Below are positions 49,234 through 60,881 of a stretch of 64,000 nucleotides of DNA, one piece after another. Source of the stretch: Cunninghamella blakesleeana (lineage: Eukaryota; Mucoromycota; Mucoromycetes; Mucorales; Cunninghamellaceae). The notes under the pieces were generated by a model. That model was given only the letters and a program-made list of their open reading frames with translations. It had not been told where the DNA came from and did no database searches. The DNA lies in the NCBI GenBank assembly GCA_017871115.1, contig JAFCIZ010000006.1, forward strand, positions 1,054,001 through 1,118,000, in the 5' to 3' direction. The translations under genes and the position numbers were made by a program. How positions within the stretch are numbered: position 1 is the stretch's first letter; each line of letters starts with the position of its first letter.

Positions 49234-50152
49234 ATAATACTAATAATAGCTATAGAACTATTATTATTATTTATTATTTATTTTTATATTTTATATTTTA
49301 TATTTTTCGTTTTTTATATGCATCATTATATAAACATTTTTAATCAATACAATCTTTTTTTATTTTCATTCATTTTATATCTATTTGCACAACAACAACA
49401 ACAATAATAATAATAAACATACCTATTTGCATATCTTATTCTTATATGTTAATATCTAAACTTTTATTTTTTTAAACAAATATTAATATTGATTATTTTT
49501 TATCTGTATAAAAAATATAATTAACTCGAAAGAAAACATGAAAATAAAAAATTAAATAGTTACATTCAATTTTTTTTACCTGTTTAATTTTTATTTTATT
49601 CTCTAAGTTCTACTATTTTGATCCTTTTATTTAAGATACTGCTAGTTAATTGATGAAAGGTTTATAAAAAAATTATAATAATTATATAGTAAAATCCTTT
49701 AAAAAAGAAAAGTCTATTTTTTTTAAAAAAAAAAAGTTTTGTTTTCACATAATTTTTATTTCTGTAATCATTTTGTCATATTTTTTAATCTATATTTCGA
49801 TATGGCATATATGTAGAGCTGAAGGGAATATAGTCTCAATTTTTTTATAAAATAAAATAAAACAAAATATAACACATACGTAAATTCACATATCGACGTG
49901 ATTCTATTTTCATTCCTCTCATCGGGTTATTAACTTTTGTATGTATATCATTTCTTTATTTTCTTTTCATTACTATTATTATTTATTATTATAGAAAAAA
50001 ATATTATTATTATTATTATTATTATTAAAATATTTATAATGAATGATTCCATTCCTGACCTATATATTATTCTCATTATGATGCATTTCATTCAATAAAT
50101 AACATATATATATTGTCAAAAAATAAAATAATGATAATCTATCTACCAAACA
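49234..50152. other. Convergent intergenic region, FUN30 and TFG-like gene
   Basis: AT-rich 3' flanks; (CAA)n at 49391-49405, T8-A11 at 49717-49735 and (ATT)n near 50002-50026. No gene supported. Confidence 0.6.
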
Positions 50153-51211
50153 TTATTGTTGTGGTTGTTGTTGTTGATTCCAAGTGGCTGGCCCAGGTGG
50201 GGGTGGACGAAAGTTTTGTTGAGGTGTTTGAGGAGGAGGGAGTTGATTATTTGTACCAGGCATTGAATAATATTGTTGGGGAGGGAAAGAGCCTTGTTGA
50301 CCCTGTGGTTGTTGTTGAAGAGGTGGCTGACCTTGTGGTTGTTGTTGAAGAGGTGGTTGTTGGCCTTGTGGTTGTTGTTGATTTTGTTGAGGTGGAAGTC
50401 CTTGAGAAGGAGGTGGCTGTTGTTGCTGTTGTTGTTGAGGAGGAGGAGGAGGTCTAAATTGTTGTTGACCTTGTTGAGGTAATTGCTGTTGATTCATGGA
50501 TGGTGTACCAGGTACTGTAAAGCCATTTGGTGGTGGAGGGCGTTGGTTTTGTTGCATAGGAGGAACAGGAGGACGTGCATTCATAAAATTACCAGGTCCA
50601 TTAAATTTATTATTACTATTAGGAGGTGTAGTTTGATAAACATTATGAGGTGTACCTGGTGCAGAAGGCGAATGTTGTTGTTGAGGAATACCGCCGGCAT
50701 AAGGAGGATAGTTTAATGGTGGGCGCTGTGTATAGGGAGAAGTTTGATGTAAAGGTGGTTGTTGTTGATGGGCAGGTGATTTCATAGGTGTTTGTTTAGG
50801 TGTACCAGGTGGTGGTAAAAATGAAGTATTATTTTTGATCGTTGGTGTAGATTGTGGTTTATTGATATTGGTATTAGTAGGCGTTAATGATTCAGATGGT
50901 TCCTTTGGAGTAGTATCAGCTTTGGGTCCGGTGGCATTATCTAAAAATAAAGCTAAGTAAAATGTTCCAAGCAATTTTCAAATGAAATATATAAAAAAAA
51001 AAATGAACATGTATTTTTCAGGTATAAAATAAAAACCATCCAATACAGAACTTTTTTTCTTTCATAAAAAAATAAGTAAAATTAGAAAGTGCTTTACCTA
51101 ATTCAGCAGTTGAGAGTGGTCGATATGAAGGATCTACAATTAAATTTTAATAAACAAGAGAAGTTGTATCAATAGAAAGTATGAGAGAGAAATAAAAGGA
51201 AAAAAAATTGC

Positions 51212-51242
<31 letters not shown>

Positions 51243-52199
51243 ACCAAAATCTTACCATTTTGAACTTGTGGTTTTTCATCTTTTTTTTCAGGTACAGAGC
51301 GAAGAATAGTATCCAAAGTGTCACGAAGAGAAGCTAATTGATTTTTCAAATCATCAGTGATAACTAATCCAGCTGTCAATGCATTTAATCCTGTAGTTTT
51401 CTATTAAAATAGAAATAGCATGATCATAGTAAAAATTAATAATACGTGTAAATCACTTTTATAAATTATATAATGATTTATATATACCTTGTCTAATACA
51501 GTTACTTTTAACAAATTACTTAGAGATAAAGCTTGAGTAATATCATTATCATCTATTATTATTATTAAAAAAAAGAAAAAAAGAAATAAAAATACGGAAA
51601 TAGATGAATACAAACTAGTAACATAAGACTATATGTATGTATATATCTATCCAATATTCACGTACCTAAAAGACTAATCAAGTCGTTTTCTATAAAATAA
51701 TAAAAAATAAAGATAACAACAAATATTATAATTATTAGTTTATATTCTCTCGTATATATATATTTACAATGGTATAAAGTAGTTATTAAAATAGTTAATT
51801 TACCATTATCCATATACTTGAGTGTAATATCTTCAGTATTTGGTAACTTAAAAACACGAGCCATCATTAAACATAACCTAATTAAAATAAAATAAAATAA
51901 ATAAAGGCAAAGTTATTTGAATGAACATAAAGTATAATATATACTCTATTTATTTGTTTATGTGTTTTATATCATCTTTAATAAAAAGGACTTACTCATC
52001 AAAACTTGGAGCTTGATTTATAGCAATACGACGAACATCATCACCAAGGCGACCTTTTTATAAAAATGTATTTGAGTTAAAAAATAAAATAAAATAAAAA
52101 TAGTATAAATATTTTAATAATAAAATAAAAGTACTTACATTTAACAATCACGTCTCCTGTAACAATTTTTCTCATATTTGTATAGTCTGGTTGAGACAT
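50153..52199 (-). CDS. TFG: TFG-like PB1/coiled-coil/PQ-rich protein
   Basis: Eight exons: 52199-52139, 52053-51996, 51877-51804, 51689-51666, 51552-51488, 51400-51256, 51133-51098, 50940-50153; 1251 nt, 416 residues. Residues 10-95 form a PB1 domain: basic Lys in IVTGDVIVKCRLGDDVRRI, then the acidic OPCA-like part LKYMDNENDLISLLDDNDI. A short helical/coiled-coil segment follows (LVITDDLKNQLASLRDTLDT), then a long P/Q/N-rich tail of about 260 residues with GQQPP/QQQPQGQ repeats. This is the layout of animal TFG, which self-assembles at ER exit sites and organises COPII carriers. A direct role in secretion here is inference. Exon 4 is 24 nt. Divergent from LSM1 with 248 bp between starts. Confidence 0.8.
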
Positions 52200-52447
52200 C
52201 TTGTATTGAACGAAAAAAGTGAAAAAAAAGGGAAGAGAAGGAAAAAAACTTGGCACAAAAAAATTATATCAACCAATGGAAAAAAATCGCTGGCATTAAA
52301 ACTCCGGATTTTTTGTAATATGGCACCAGTTATTTTTTTTATTTTCAACCTCTTTCTTCCTTCTCCCTTTTTCCTTGAAATAAAAATACCGCGACTTTTT
52401 GTTTTTATTATTACTAACAAATATATATATATAAAAAGATATTTATA
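52200..52447. promoter_or_regulatory. Bidirectional promoter, TFG-like gene and LSM1
   Basis: 248 bp between two divergent ATGs. It contains a CCAAT box at 52273-52277 and CTCCGGATTTTTT from 52302, about 145 nt before the LSM1 ATG. No TATA box seen. Shared use by both genes is inference from the spacing. Confidence 0.5.
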
Positions 52448-53145
52448 ATGGATCTTGGCAGTGGACCTTTTTTTACAACTTCTACTGGATTAATCGATAG
52501 TGTAGATAGTAAAGATTGGAATAGAATATGTTTTTATGAAAGATAAAGAGAACAACAACAATAAAAATAGATTGTATTGATTGTTTATTTTTAATTAATA
52601 GAAAAACTTATGGTTGTTTTAAGAGATGGTCGTAAACTTATTGGTACTTTAAGATCTTTTGATCAATTTGGTACGTTTAATAATAAAATAAAATAAAATG
52701 CTTGTCTAGTTAATATTGATCAAATAATGATATGTTTTATTCTTTTTTATATATATTATAGCTAACCTTGTACTACAGGATACTATTGAAAGAATTTATG
52801 TTGGTAATTGTTATGGTGATATTCCTAGAGGTATTTTCTTGATTCGAGGTGAAAATGTTGTATTATTAGGAGAAATAGTAAGTTAATAATATATATAAAT
52901 CATCATCATTCAAAGACTTTATTTATTCATTATATTTTGATCATCCAAATATCTATATATATTATTTATTTATTTAGGATCAAGATAAAGAAGAAAGTTT
53001 AAATTTACGGCAGGTACCTGTAGAAGAAATATTAATGGCTCAGAGAGAAGAAATGGAAGTCAAGCAAAAATTAGAAAAGATCCGAACCAAGGCATTACAT
53101 GAACAAGGTTTTTGTGTAGACAATGTATCCAATGATTTATATTAA
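52448..53145 (+). CDS. LSM1: U6 snRNA-associated Sm-like protein LSm1
   Basis: Four exons: 52448-52508, 52602-52670, 52762-52877, 52978-53145; 414 nt, 137 residues. Sm fold with Sm1 ([29 protein letters not shown]) and Sm2 ([19 protein letters not shown]). The C-terminal extension ([20 protein letters not shown]) marks LSm1 rather than other LSm proteins. LSm1 joins LSm2-7 to form the cytoplasmic ring that binds deadenylated mRNA 3' ends with Pat1 and promotes decapping in P-bodies. Exon phases all agree and length is normal for the family. Confidence 0.93.
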
Positions 53146-53212
53146 AAAAATCACATTTATTATTATTATTATTTTATAATTATTTATTGTTCTATCTAAT
53201 TCATTAACAATA

Positions 53213-53255
<43 letters not shown>

Positions 53256-53645
53256 TACATATTTATATAATTCTTTATATATGTATATGTATATGTATAT
53301 ATGCATAACATTTACAGATCTTTTTTTTTTTTTTTATCCCTTCCTCATCCTTCTTTTTGTGATAACAAAAACTGATTTCCGTTTTTCCCTTTCCTTTCTC
53401 TTCTCATATTTTAATCCTATTAAAATATCATAATCATAAACATAATCTCTTTTTTTATAGATAATAAAGTTTATGTAAAATATATATTTGAAACATTATA
53501 TTAATAATAAAAAGAAAAGGTTCTATTATGAAAAAAAAATAACAAAGTAAAACGGTATCAAAAGAAGGTAATATATAATAAAATAATAATAATAAAAAAA
53601 GATAAATATCACCATGGTTGTTTATATAATATAAATCACCATTCA
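53146..53645. other. Convergent intergenic region with (TA)n array
   Basis: A (TA)n run at about 53216-53248 followed by related ATATAC/TATGTA sequence up to 53300. No gene supported. Confidence 0.7.
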
Positions 53646-53816
53646 TCATTTTTTGGGCGAAAGCTTATGTATTATTTGTTCAACAAGTCCATGAAGAGCA
53701 GCTAAAGGAACAAGAAAGATACCACAACAATAGCAGTTATTAACATTAGAAGTTTCTTCGGGTGTAGTGAATGGATCTTTGGTAGGCTTAGTAGTATCAG
53801 TATTCTCAGATGTCAT
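53646..53816 (-). CDS. 56-residue Cys-containing small protein
   Basis: A single frame MTSENTDTTKPTKDPFTTPE to KLSPKK followed by two stops (TGA TGA). The N-terminal half is T/E/P/N-rich and polar. The second half has a cysteine cluster NNCYCCG directly before a hydrophobic stretch FLVPLAALHGLV that could lie in or on a membrane. Codon content is richer in G/C than the surrounding spacer, which supports real coding. The layout (polar head, Cys-rich hydrophobic end) recalls CYSTM-type micro-proteins but the motif is not close enough to assign. Function unknown. The start has no competitor within the frame. Confidence 0.55.
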   Translation of the reverse strand: MTSENTDTTKPTKDPFTTPEETSNVNNCYCCGIFLVPLAALHGLVEQIIHKLSPKK

Positions 53817-54271
53817 TTTCTTAAAAAATACAAATTAATTTTTAAAAGAGAAAAGAGAAAAAAAAATAAAGGGTATAAAAAAAAAATGAAATGTTTTAAA
53901 AAAAAATTGTGTGCGGCGATCGAAAAAGAGACATAACCCTATATTACTATGTAAAATTAAAAAAGATATTGAAATAATAAAAATATACTCTTTTTATTTG
54001 TTTTTAATAAAGAAAAGCATTGTCCTATTGAAATTTTTTAATATAAACATGTTTTGATTTATTATATATTATTGGAAGATTATTTATTCTTTTATATATT
54101 AAAACGTCGAATTGTTTGTACAAATCGTATCCATGTAACACAAAGAGGTCGAATATTCACCTTCAGCCAATAAAAGAAAAATTTTTTTTGACAGAACCAA
54201 TCTTTTTATCTTTTACTTCTTTATTTTTATTTTTTTATTTTTAATATTAGTAATAATAATAATAATAAAAA
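53817..54271. promoter_or_regulatory. Divergent region with CCAAT box before methyltransferase gene
   Basis: CCAAT at 54167-54171 about 100 nt before the ATG of the methyltransferase gene. The remainder is AT-rich; an (AAT)n run lies next to the ATG. Confidence 0.5.
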
Positions 54272-55580
54272 ATGAATAACAATATACCAACTTATGAAAT
54301 ACTTGATACATTACAAGAACAAATATCCACCATCAACATATATCGTAAACAGGGGAATTTAATATCACTAGGCAATCAATTAACTACTCTACTTGAATCA
54401 TTGGATGAGTTAATAACAAGATCATTGGTAGTTTTTTTAACCCTTGACTTAAAAAATGAACAAGAGGAAGATAACGATGATTATCAAAATGAAGATTATA
54501 AAGTTACACCAACAGATATGATCAGGGCAAACAAATTAGTGGGAAATATATTATTAAGAGTTGTATCTGGGGAATTAAATATAGAAGATGGTCATGACGA
54601 TGAACGTATGGATCAAGCTGCTAAAATCATTGCTCATCTTTCAGGAAGAGGTGGTAGGTTCATTCAGATTAAAAAAACTATAGGTAGAAAGAATAATGGA
54701 TCGGCATTTTAATTTTATATATTTATTACTTGCTTTTTTTATAAAAAAAAAAAGCTATTGGTTCACATATTAGAACTTGGATGATACCTTATATTGATCC
54801 AAATGGGAATATCGAACAATTTCAAATTAAGCTTCATGAACCAGGTTATACTGGTAATGGAATTGGTTTTAAAACATGGGGGGCAGCCCCATTATTATCA
54901 AAGTAAGTAAATATTTAATATCTTTTTTTTAATTTAAAAAATCATGCATGAAAAAAAAAAATTATAACTGAGAAAATAACCTTTTTTTTATGATATATTT
55001 GGTCAATCAATTCTAATTTTTATTTTTATTTTTTAATAGAAAATTAATTCAAGAAAATTTAATATCTGATATTAAAAATCGGCCAGTACTTGAATTAGGA
55101 ACAGGGACAGGTATGATTGGGATTATATGTGAAAAGTTGGGAGCACCAGAAATCACATTAACGGACTATCATCCTAAAGTCCTTGAAAACGCTAAAATCA
55201 ATGTAGAATTAAATGAATGTCAAGGTTGCTATGTCACACCTTTAGATTTTATTGAATTCGCAAAACAAACATCGTCGAATAATAATAGTGATAATAACGA
55301 ATGGAAAGATAAAAAATACAGTGTTGTCATTGCAAGTGATCTACTATATGAAATGGATCATGCTGAACATTTACCCATTGCTGTAGAAAAACTAATGGAG
55401 AATGATTTTTATTTTTTAATTCCTTTACGTGATACCCATTGGAAAGAAGTTAATCGTTTTGAAGAAAAGATGAAGGAAATTGGTTTATATCAAAGAATAA
55501 AACAAGATACTATTCTTCAAGAAGACGAAGGCGTTGTAAAATACAGATATTATGAATATTCAAGATTAGCTAGCCCGTGA
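54272..55580 (+). CDS. Methyltransf_16-family (METTL21-like) protein methyltransferase
   Basis: Three exons: 54272-54653, 54755-54902, 55040-55580; 1071 nt, 356 residues. The first 125 residues are helical and acidic and not family-specific. Then a GFKTWGAAPLLSKKL block, the SAM-binding motif VLELGTGTGMIGI (E-x-G-x-G-x-G), an acidic post-II residue in LTDYHPKVLENAK, and SDLLYEMDH as motif IV. This arrangement matches the seven-beta-strand lysine methyltransferases that modify translation factors and chaperones (METTL21/EFM type). The exact substrate cannot be told. Exon 1 ends at a GTAGGT donor, weaker than most here; the joined reading GRGAIGSHIRTW is sensible. Confidence 0.8.
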
Positions 55581-55937
55581 TCAGGTGTGTCACATGGCTA
55601 CTTATAACATTCAAAAAAAACACTTGTTCACGAGACATATTCAAAAATAATAATAATAATAATATAGATTTTAGAGTGTTCAAAAAAAACGTCATAGAAA
55701 TAAAAATCCCTTTTTTTTATAGTTAAAAAAAATTTAAAAAAGTCCCTTTCTTATTTTTTTCTTCTTTCCACTTCTTTTTTTTTTCCCCACCTTTTTTTTT
55801 TTAATCTTGTTTAACCTTGTATTATTTAATATTTTTAATTTATATAAAATTACTTTTTTACAGCTTATATTCCAACTTGTATATGAATATAATTAAAGAA
55901 GAATAAAATATAATAAAATAAAATAAAATAATAATCA
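55581..55937. other. Intergenic, T-rich
   Basis: T/C-rich tract at 55710-55805 and an ATAAA-rich leader before the bHLH gene ATG. No gene supported. Confidence 0.6.
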
Positions 55938-56204
55938 ATGTATAACGTTCCTTTCCAGCTTACTAATTATCCTTCACAACAACAGCAACAACAGCAACAA
56001 GATAATGGTAACGATCGTAAAACGTTTCCTTCTCCTCTAACAGTATCCTCTATGGATTCTCCTCCTCCTCCTACAGATACAGTTGTTAATCTTCAATCGT
56101 CAGACCGATCTTATCAAAAATTAACACCGACTGCTTTTAATCCTTGGAGCACAGGTAGCCCTACACCAACCACTTCGACAGCTAGCATTACTACTTCAAA
56201 GCCA

Positions 56205-56235
<31 letters not shown>

Positions 56236-57551
56236 TGGATAATAATAGCAATAATACTATGAATCACCATAATATGGAAAGACATTTTAATATAAATGCA
56301 CCTTCTTTTAAACAACAGCAACAACCCATTATACATCCCAATCCTTCTCCTTCCACCTCGTCAAACAATATACCAAAAAATAATAATATGTTTTATTCAT
56401 CTAATGATCAATGGGCTATAACTCATCCTCCTCATCTTTCTCATCAAGAGCCTACCACATCTCAATTAAATCAGGATATGAATCATAATTTAGATAATAA
56501 CTCATTAGATCAAACTTCTCCTATTAAATCAGAAGATAGTGATTTTTCTCCAAGTACAGATCCTTTAGAACAAGCTTTACAACAACAACAGTAAGTATTA
56601 AAGAAAAAAGAAAAGAAAAAGAAACGAGTATAAATATTTTATTTATACCTATATTTAAAATAAAAATAAATAAAAGAGAAAGAGAGAGAGAAAAAAAGGA
56701 AGAGTCAGGGTAAAGAGGGAAAAAAATTACAATCAGAACGGGAATTTAATGTTTTATAATCTAAAAAAAGCAAGTGAATGCGCATGTGAACAATTTTAGG
56801 TGAAAGTGCGGGAAAAATTGAAAAAGGAAATGAGAACGATTATGATAATAAAGTAATCATAGACACTGATAATAATAACAAAAATAGTGATGACGAATAT
56901 GGTGATGTTATTAATGTTGATTTAATACGACCAAAAAAATAAAAACAAGAAAAAGATAATAAATAAAGGATGAACGATGTGAATATTAATATTCATTATA
57001 TATATATAAGGACAATCAGATGATATAAAATACTAAATCACTTTTATATATTTTTTAATTTTTTTTAATTACCTAGTATGCAACAATTATTTGAAAAAAA
57101 AAGAAGGCGAAGAGAATCACATAATGCAGTAGAAAGAAGACGTCGAGATAATATTAATGAGCGGATTTATGAATTATCAACATTATTACCAGAACCAGAT
57201 GCAACTAAAAATAATAAAGGAACCATATTAAGAAAATCAGTTGAGCATATTAGAATGTTACATGAAGAAGTTAATAAATGCCATCATCAAATACAAGAAT
57301 TGGAAAATATATTAGCTATGTATCGTATGCGTGTAGGAGATATTCATTTAGATTTGACTCAACCACCCCCACCTCCCCCACCACAGCTTCAACAACATCA
57401 ACAATCACCTCGACTCCAACAACCGCAGCAACAACAGCAGCAACAGCAATCGCAGACTTCAATGATGCAACAACCACCCTCAGCTCATTCTATGAATTTC
57501 CCGGATGGATTACAATCTCATATGACTTATTATCCTCGCAGAAATGGCTAA
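55938..57551 (+). CDS. bHLH-leucine-zipper transcription factor
   Basis: Two exons, 55938-56590 and 57077-57551; 1128 nt, 375 residues. Exon 1 (217 codons) encodes a disordered S/T/P/N/Q-rich region with Q and N runs. Exon 2 begins with the basic region ESHNAVERRRRDNINERI, whose His, Glu and Arg at the 5-9-13 contacts predict CACGTG-type E-box binding (class B). Then come a loop (PEPDATKNNKG), helix 2 (TILRKSVEHIRMLHEEV), a short zipper-like extension and a P/Q-rich tail. The basic region is closest to USF/MITF-like fungal factors rather than SREBP (Arg, not Tyr, at the key site). Target genes unknown. The intron is 486 nt, much longer than usual here. Confidence 0.88.
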
Positions 57552-58110
57552 AAAGTGGGCTTGGGTTTTTTTTAAAAAAATTATAATTAAAAATATATTT
57601 TCAATAGGACGATTCATTATTATTATTTTATTTTATTTATTCTTATACTTATGATTTTATTATTATTATTACTTATGATATATGAGCTTTTTTTTATTTT
57701 TTAAATTATATACTGTTATATTACTACTATTATTATTATTTACTATTTTATGTATACCATACTATGTTATTCTCATTTTTATATCCACTTTCTTTACATA
57801 TATATATCTATTTCTAAATATACATATAATGCTTAGGCGTAGGCTTTTTTTTTATATATACAAACATATGTAATTATAAATAATAGATAAAGGATTATCA
57901 TTTATTTATTCATCTCATTTTGACATATCCTACCCCGCCCCTCCTTTAATTACTCCTAGAGTCTTATTTTTCTATCTTATTTAAAATGAAAAAATTATAG
58001 TATTTTTATATAAAATAGATAAAATTTTCTCCTCAATTAAGGAATATTCTTTTCTTTCTTTTTCTTTTCTTTTCTTTTCATTTTATTTCATAACATATTT
58101 ATATTTATAT
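57552..58110. other. Intergenic between bHLH and M28 genes
   Basis: T-rich; T8-A7 at 57566-57580 just after the stop, and a (TTTTC)n run at 58050-58080 before the next ATG. The 63-codon frame at 57682-57873 is composition-driven. Confidence 0.6.
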
Positions 58111-59071
58111 ATGATACTCGCCTCCACACTATCTATTTTTACTTTTCTAGGGACACTAATACCCTTTATCCTCACGCTCCCGGTGGATACTACTTATGAA
58201 CAATCAATCACTGTTGATAAATTAATGAAACATCTATATACTTTAGATACTATTGGAAAAGAAAATCAAGGAAATCGTTATGTGGGCTCAAAAGGTCATC
58301 AAGATACTTTGGATTATATTCAACAAATCATAGAAAAAACCAATCAGTTTGATATTCAACGTCAAGGTATTATTAAAAAAAAAAGGAAGGGTTGTCCAAC
58401 CAACCGTCGATCCATTTTCGGACTAACTATTTTTGGAATTAAACTTCTTAAAAAATCGCTCATTTTTTTTTTTGCTTCGTTTTTTTTTTTTTTTTCTAAT
58501 TTTAAAAATATTATAGAGGTGAAAGTAGAAGATAAAAGTATTTTAGCAGCTAGTTTAAAACTATTTGATGTTCAAGATAAAACACAAGAATTCAAAGTTG
58601 TTCAATTTAAAAACTCACCTAATACCCATAAAGGAGGCATTCTTACAAAGATTATAAATCAGCATGGGACTGGCTGTACATCAAGCAACGAAGAAGGAGA
58701 GGAAAAGCAACTTGACAAGAATAAGAATAAAGAACCATGGATTGCTTTAGTAAAAAGAGGAGAATGTACTTTTACTGAAAAGCAATTGAATGCTTATCAT
58801 CTAGGTGCAAGTGCTGTTTTAATTTATAATAACCTAGAAGGAGATTATGTTGGGGAACTTAACGTGACTGACGCCTATATTCCTGTTGGTGGCATTTCCA
58901 AGGAAACAGGAGAAACACTAATTGATTTATTATCTTCTAATAATAATAATAATACTTATCAATTAAAATTAGAATCAAAAACCGTGATACATACTTCCTA
59001 TAATATTATTGCTGATACAAAGGTAACCTATATAAATAATGTATAAAAAAATAATAACGATTAAAATAAAC

Positions 59072-59102
<31 letters not shown>

Positions 59103-60082
59103 TATAAGAATAAGAAATAAAAGGTTTTGGTAAGCTAATAAAAAGTATCATATACATTTATATATTGATACATAGGCCGGAAATAAATCAAATACAATTG
59201 TTATTGGAGCCCATTCCGACAGTGTAAAAGACGGCCCTGGAATCAATGATGATGGTAGCGGTATTTCTACACTATTAGAATTAGCAGTTCATTTAAATCA
59301 ACAAAAAATTAATAATGCTATACGATTTTGTTGGTGGACAGCTGAAGAATTGGGTTTAATTGGGTCGCAATATTACGTTAATAGTTTAACCCAGCAACAA
59401 TTAAATGATATTGCCCTTTATTTAAATATTGATATGATTGCTAGTCCAAATTATGTGAATTATATTTATGATGGTATATAAAAAACATTATTAAGAAAAA
59501 AGAAAAAGAAAAAACATTTAAATAACAGCGAAAACTCACACTTGTGCAATTTTTTTTTAATATAACGTTGATAGGTGATGGGTCAGATAGTCCAAAAGCA
59601 AAGCCTGCACCAGCCGGATCAGATGATATAGAAAGAACATTTGAAAATTATTTTAAATCGCAAAAACAAAGCTTTCAACCTTTAGACTTGGACCTTAACG
59701 CAAGAACAGATTCTGGTCCATTTTATGTAATAATCATTTTATGCTCCTCTTTTTTTTTAAAAAAAAAACTCAACATTAATAACCATAATCATAATTGCTT
59801 TACTGATTCGTTATTTATTATTATATTTCTAATTTTTCTTTTTAGGCTGCTGGTATTCCTTTTGGTGGATTAACTAGTGGGTTTGATTATAATAAGACTG
59901 AAGAGGAAGTGAAACTTTATGGAGGTACTGTTGGTGTAGCTCATGATCCTTGTTATCATAAAAAATGTGATACAATTGATAATGTGAATAGTACTGTCTT
60001 TTTGCTCCATGCTCGCGCTTATGCTCGCGCTTTATCTATTTATTCAAAATCAACCACTTCACTTTATGCCAAAGGACATTAG
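58111..60082 (+). CDS. Secreted M28 zinc aminopeptidase with PA domain
   Basis: Five exons: 58111-58366, 58517-59022, 59176-59473, 59575-59726, 59846-60082; 1449 nt, 482 residues. A signal peptide covers about residues 1-23 (MILASTLSIFTFLG). A PA-domain insert lies in exon 2 (WIALVKRGECTFTEK). The co-catalytic two-zinc centre ligands of family M28 are visible: GAHSDS (His), GPGINDDGSG (bridging Asp), TAEELGL (Glu pair), NIDMIASP (Asp) and VAHDPCYHKKCDT (His). This order matches fungal leucine aminopeptidase/aminopeptidase Y. The enzyme is probably secreted or vacuolar, releasing N-terminal residues from peptides. N-glycosylation sites (NVT, NKT, NST) fit the secretory route. Convergent with the next gene, 73 bp between stops. 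Confidence 0.9.
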
Positions 60083-60155
60083 ATATAATAAAAATACAAT
60101 AGATAGATAGATGAATAGATAAATACTTGTATTATTTATTTATTATAGAACAAAG

Positions 60156-60881
60156 TTACTCTTTATTTTCGTATTTAATATAACTAATAAAATTATCGAC
60201 TTCATCATATAAACCATTTGTTGTTACCCAATCTGATAAAAAGCTAGGAATCCAACCACCAGCGCTTGATTGTTGGATTGTTGTCCATTCAATATATTTT
60301 TTTTCCTTTTGATCGTCCCATTTTTCTTCCACTAATTCATAAGCATTATATTTTCCATAAATGTATCCATTTCTATTATATTTTAATAAAGGCGATGTTT
60401 TGATAGGCTTTGATATAATAATAAAAGATCGTAACTTACTACTATCATTATTATTACTGCGTGTGATTACCAACTCAATAAATTCCCGTGGAAAAGTAAT
60501 AGTTGCTTTATATCCTAACCAATAAATCCCGGCATATAAATTATTTTGTTCATCGTTATATAAGACTTGGCATTCATCAGCTTCTTCTAACAAAGCAGCA
60601 TATTTAGGTTCATTTATACAATGATTGGTATATAATATATTATAAAATTGAGAATAAGTAATATCGTAATGTTGACTAGATCGTTGGATATAATTGGGTT
60701 GACCTTTTTCCTTTAATTGTCTTATGATGATATTTTCTTTACGTTTTTCATTAATCAAAACTGGCCACGACTTGGAAGTACGAATCAGAGTCAATCCTTC
60801 GTCTAATACGCTTGTTAAATATGAAAATAAAGTATTTTTGTCCATACCTTTTAGTTTTGATTCTTCAATAAGATCAATCAT
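60156..60881 (-). CDS. START-like lipid-binding domain protein
   Basis: An intronless frame. I start at ATG 60881 (MIDLIEESKLKGMDK), giving 241 residues. An upstream in-frame ATG at 60977 would add a hydrophobic 32-residue stretch made of I/F/L/Y, which looks like AT-rich leader rather than a signal anchor. The C-terminal block SSAGGWIPSFLSDWV matches the GGWIP signature near the last helix of START/StAR-related domains, and the strand pattern before it (TITFPREFIELVITR, RSFIIISKPI) is compatible. START domains hold a single lipid or sterol for transfer or sensing. No other domain present. The assignment rests on the C-terminal signature, so moderate confidence. Confidence 0.55.
   Translation of the reverse strand: MIDLIEESKLKGMDKNTLFSYLTSVLDEGLTLIRTSKSWPVLINEKRKENIIIRQLKEKGQPNYIQRSSQHYDITYSQFYNILYTNHCINEPKYAALLEEADECQVLYNDEQNNLYAGIYWLGYKATITFPREFIELVITRSNNNDSSKLRSFIIISKPIKTSPLLKYNRNGYIYGKYNAYELVEEKWDDQKEKKYIEWTTIQQSSAGGWIPSFLSDWVTTNGLYDEVDNFISYIKYENKE

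Noticed and set aside
50113..50482. Plus-strand frames rich in V/E or L/W
   Set aside because: They are antisense to the P/Q-rich exon 8 of the TFG-like gene and follow its repeat composition.
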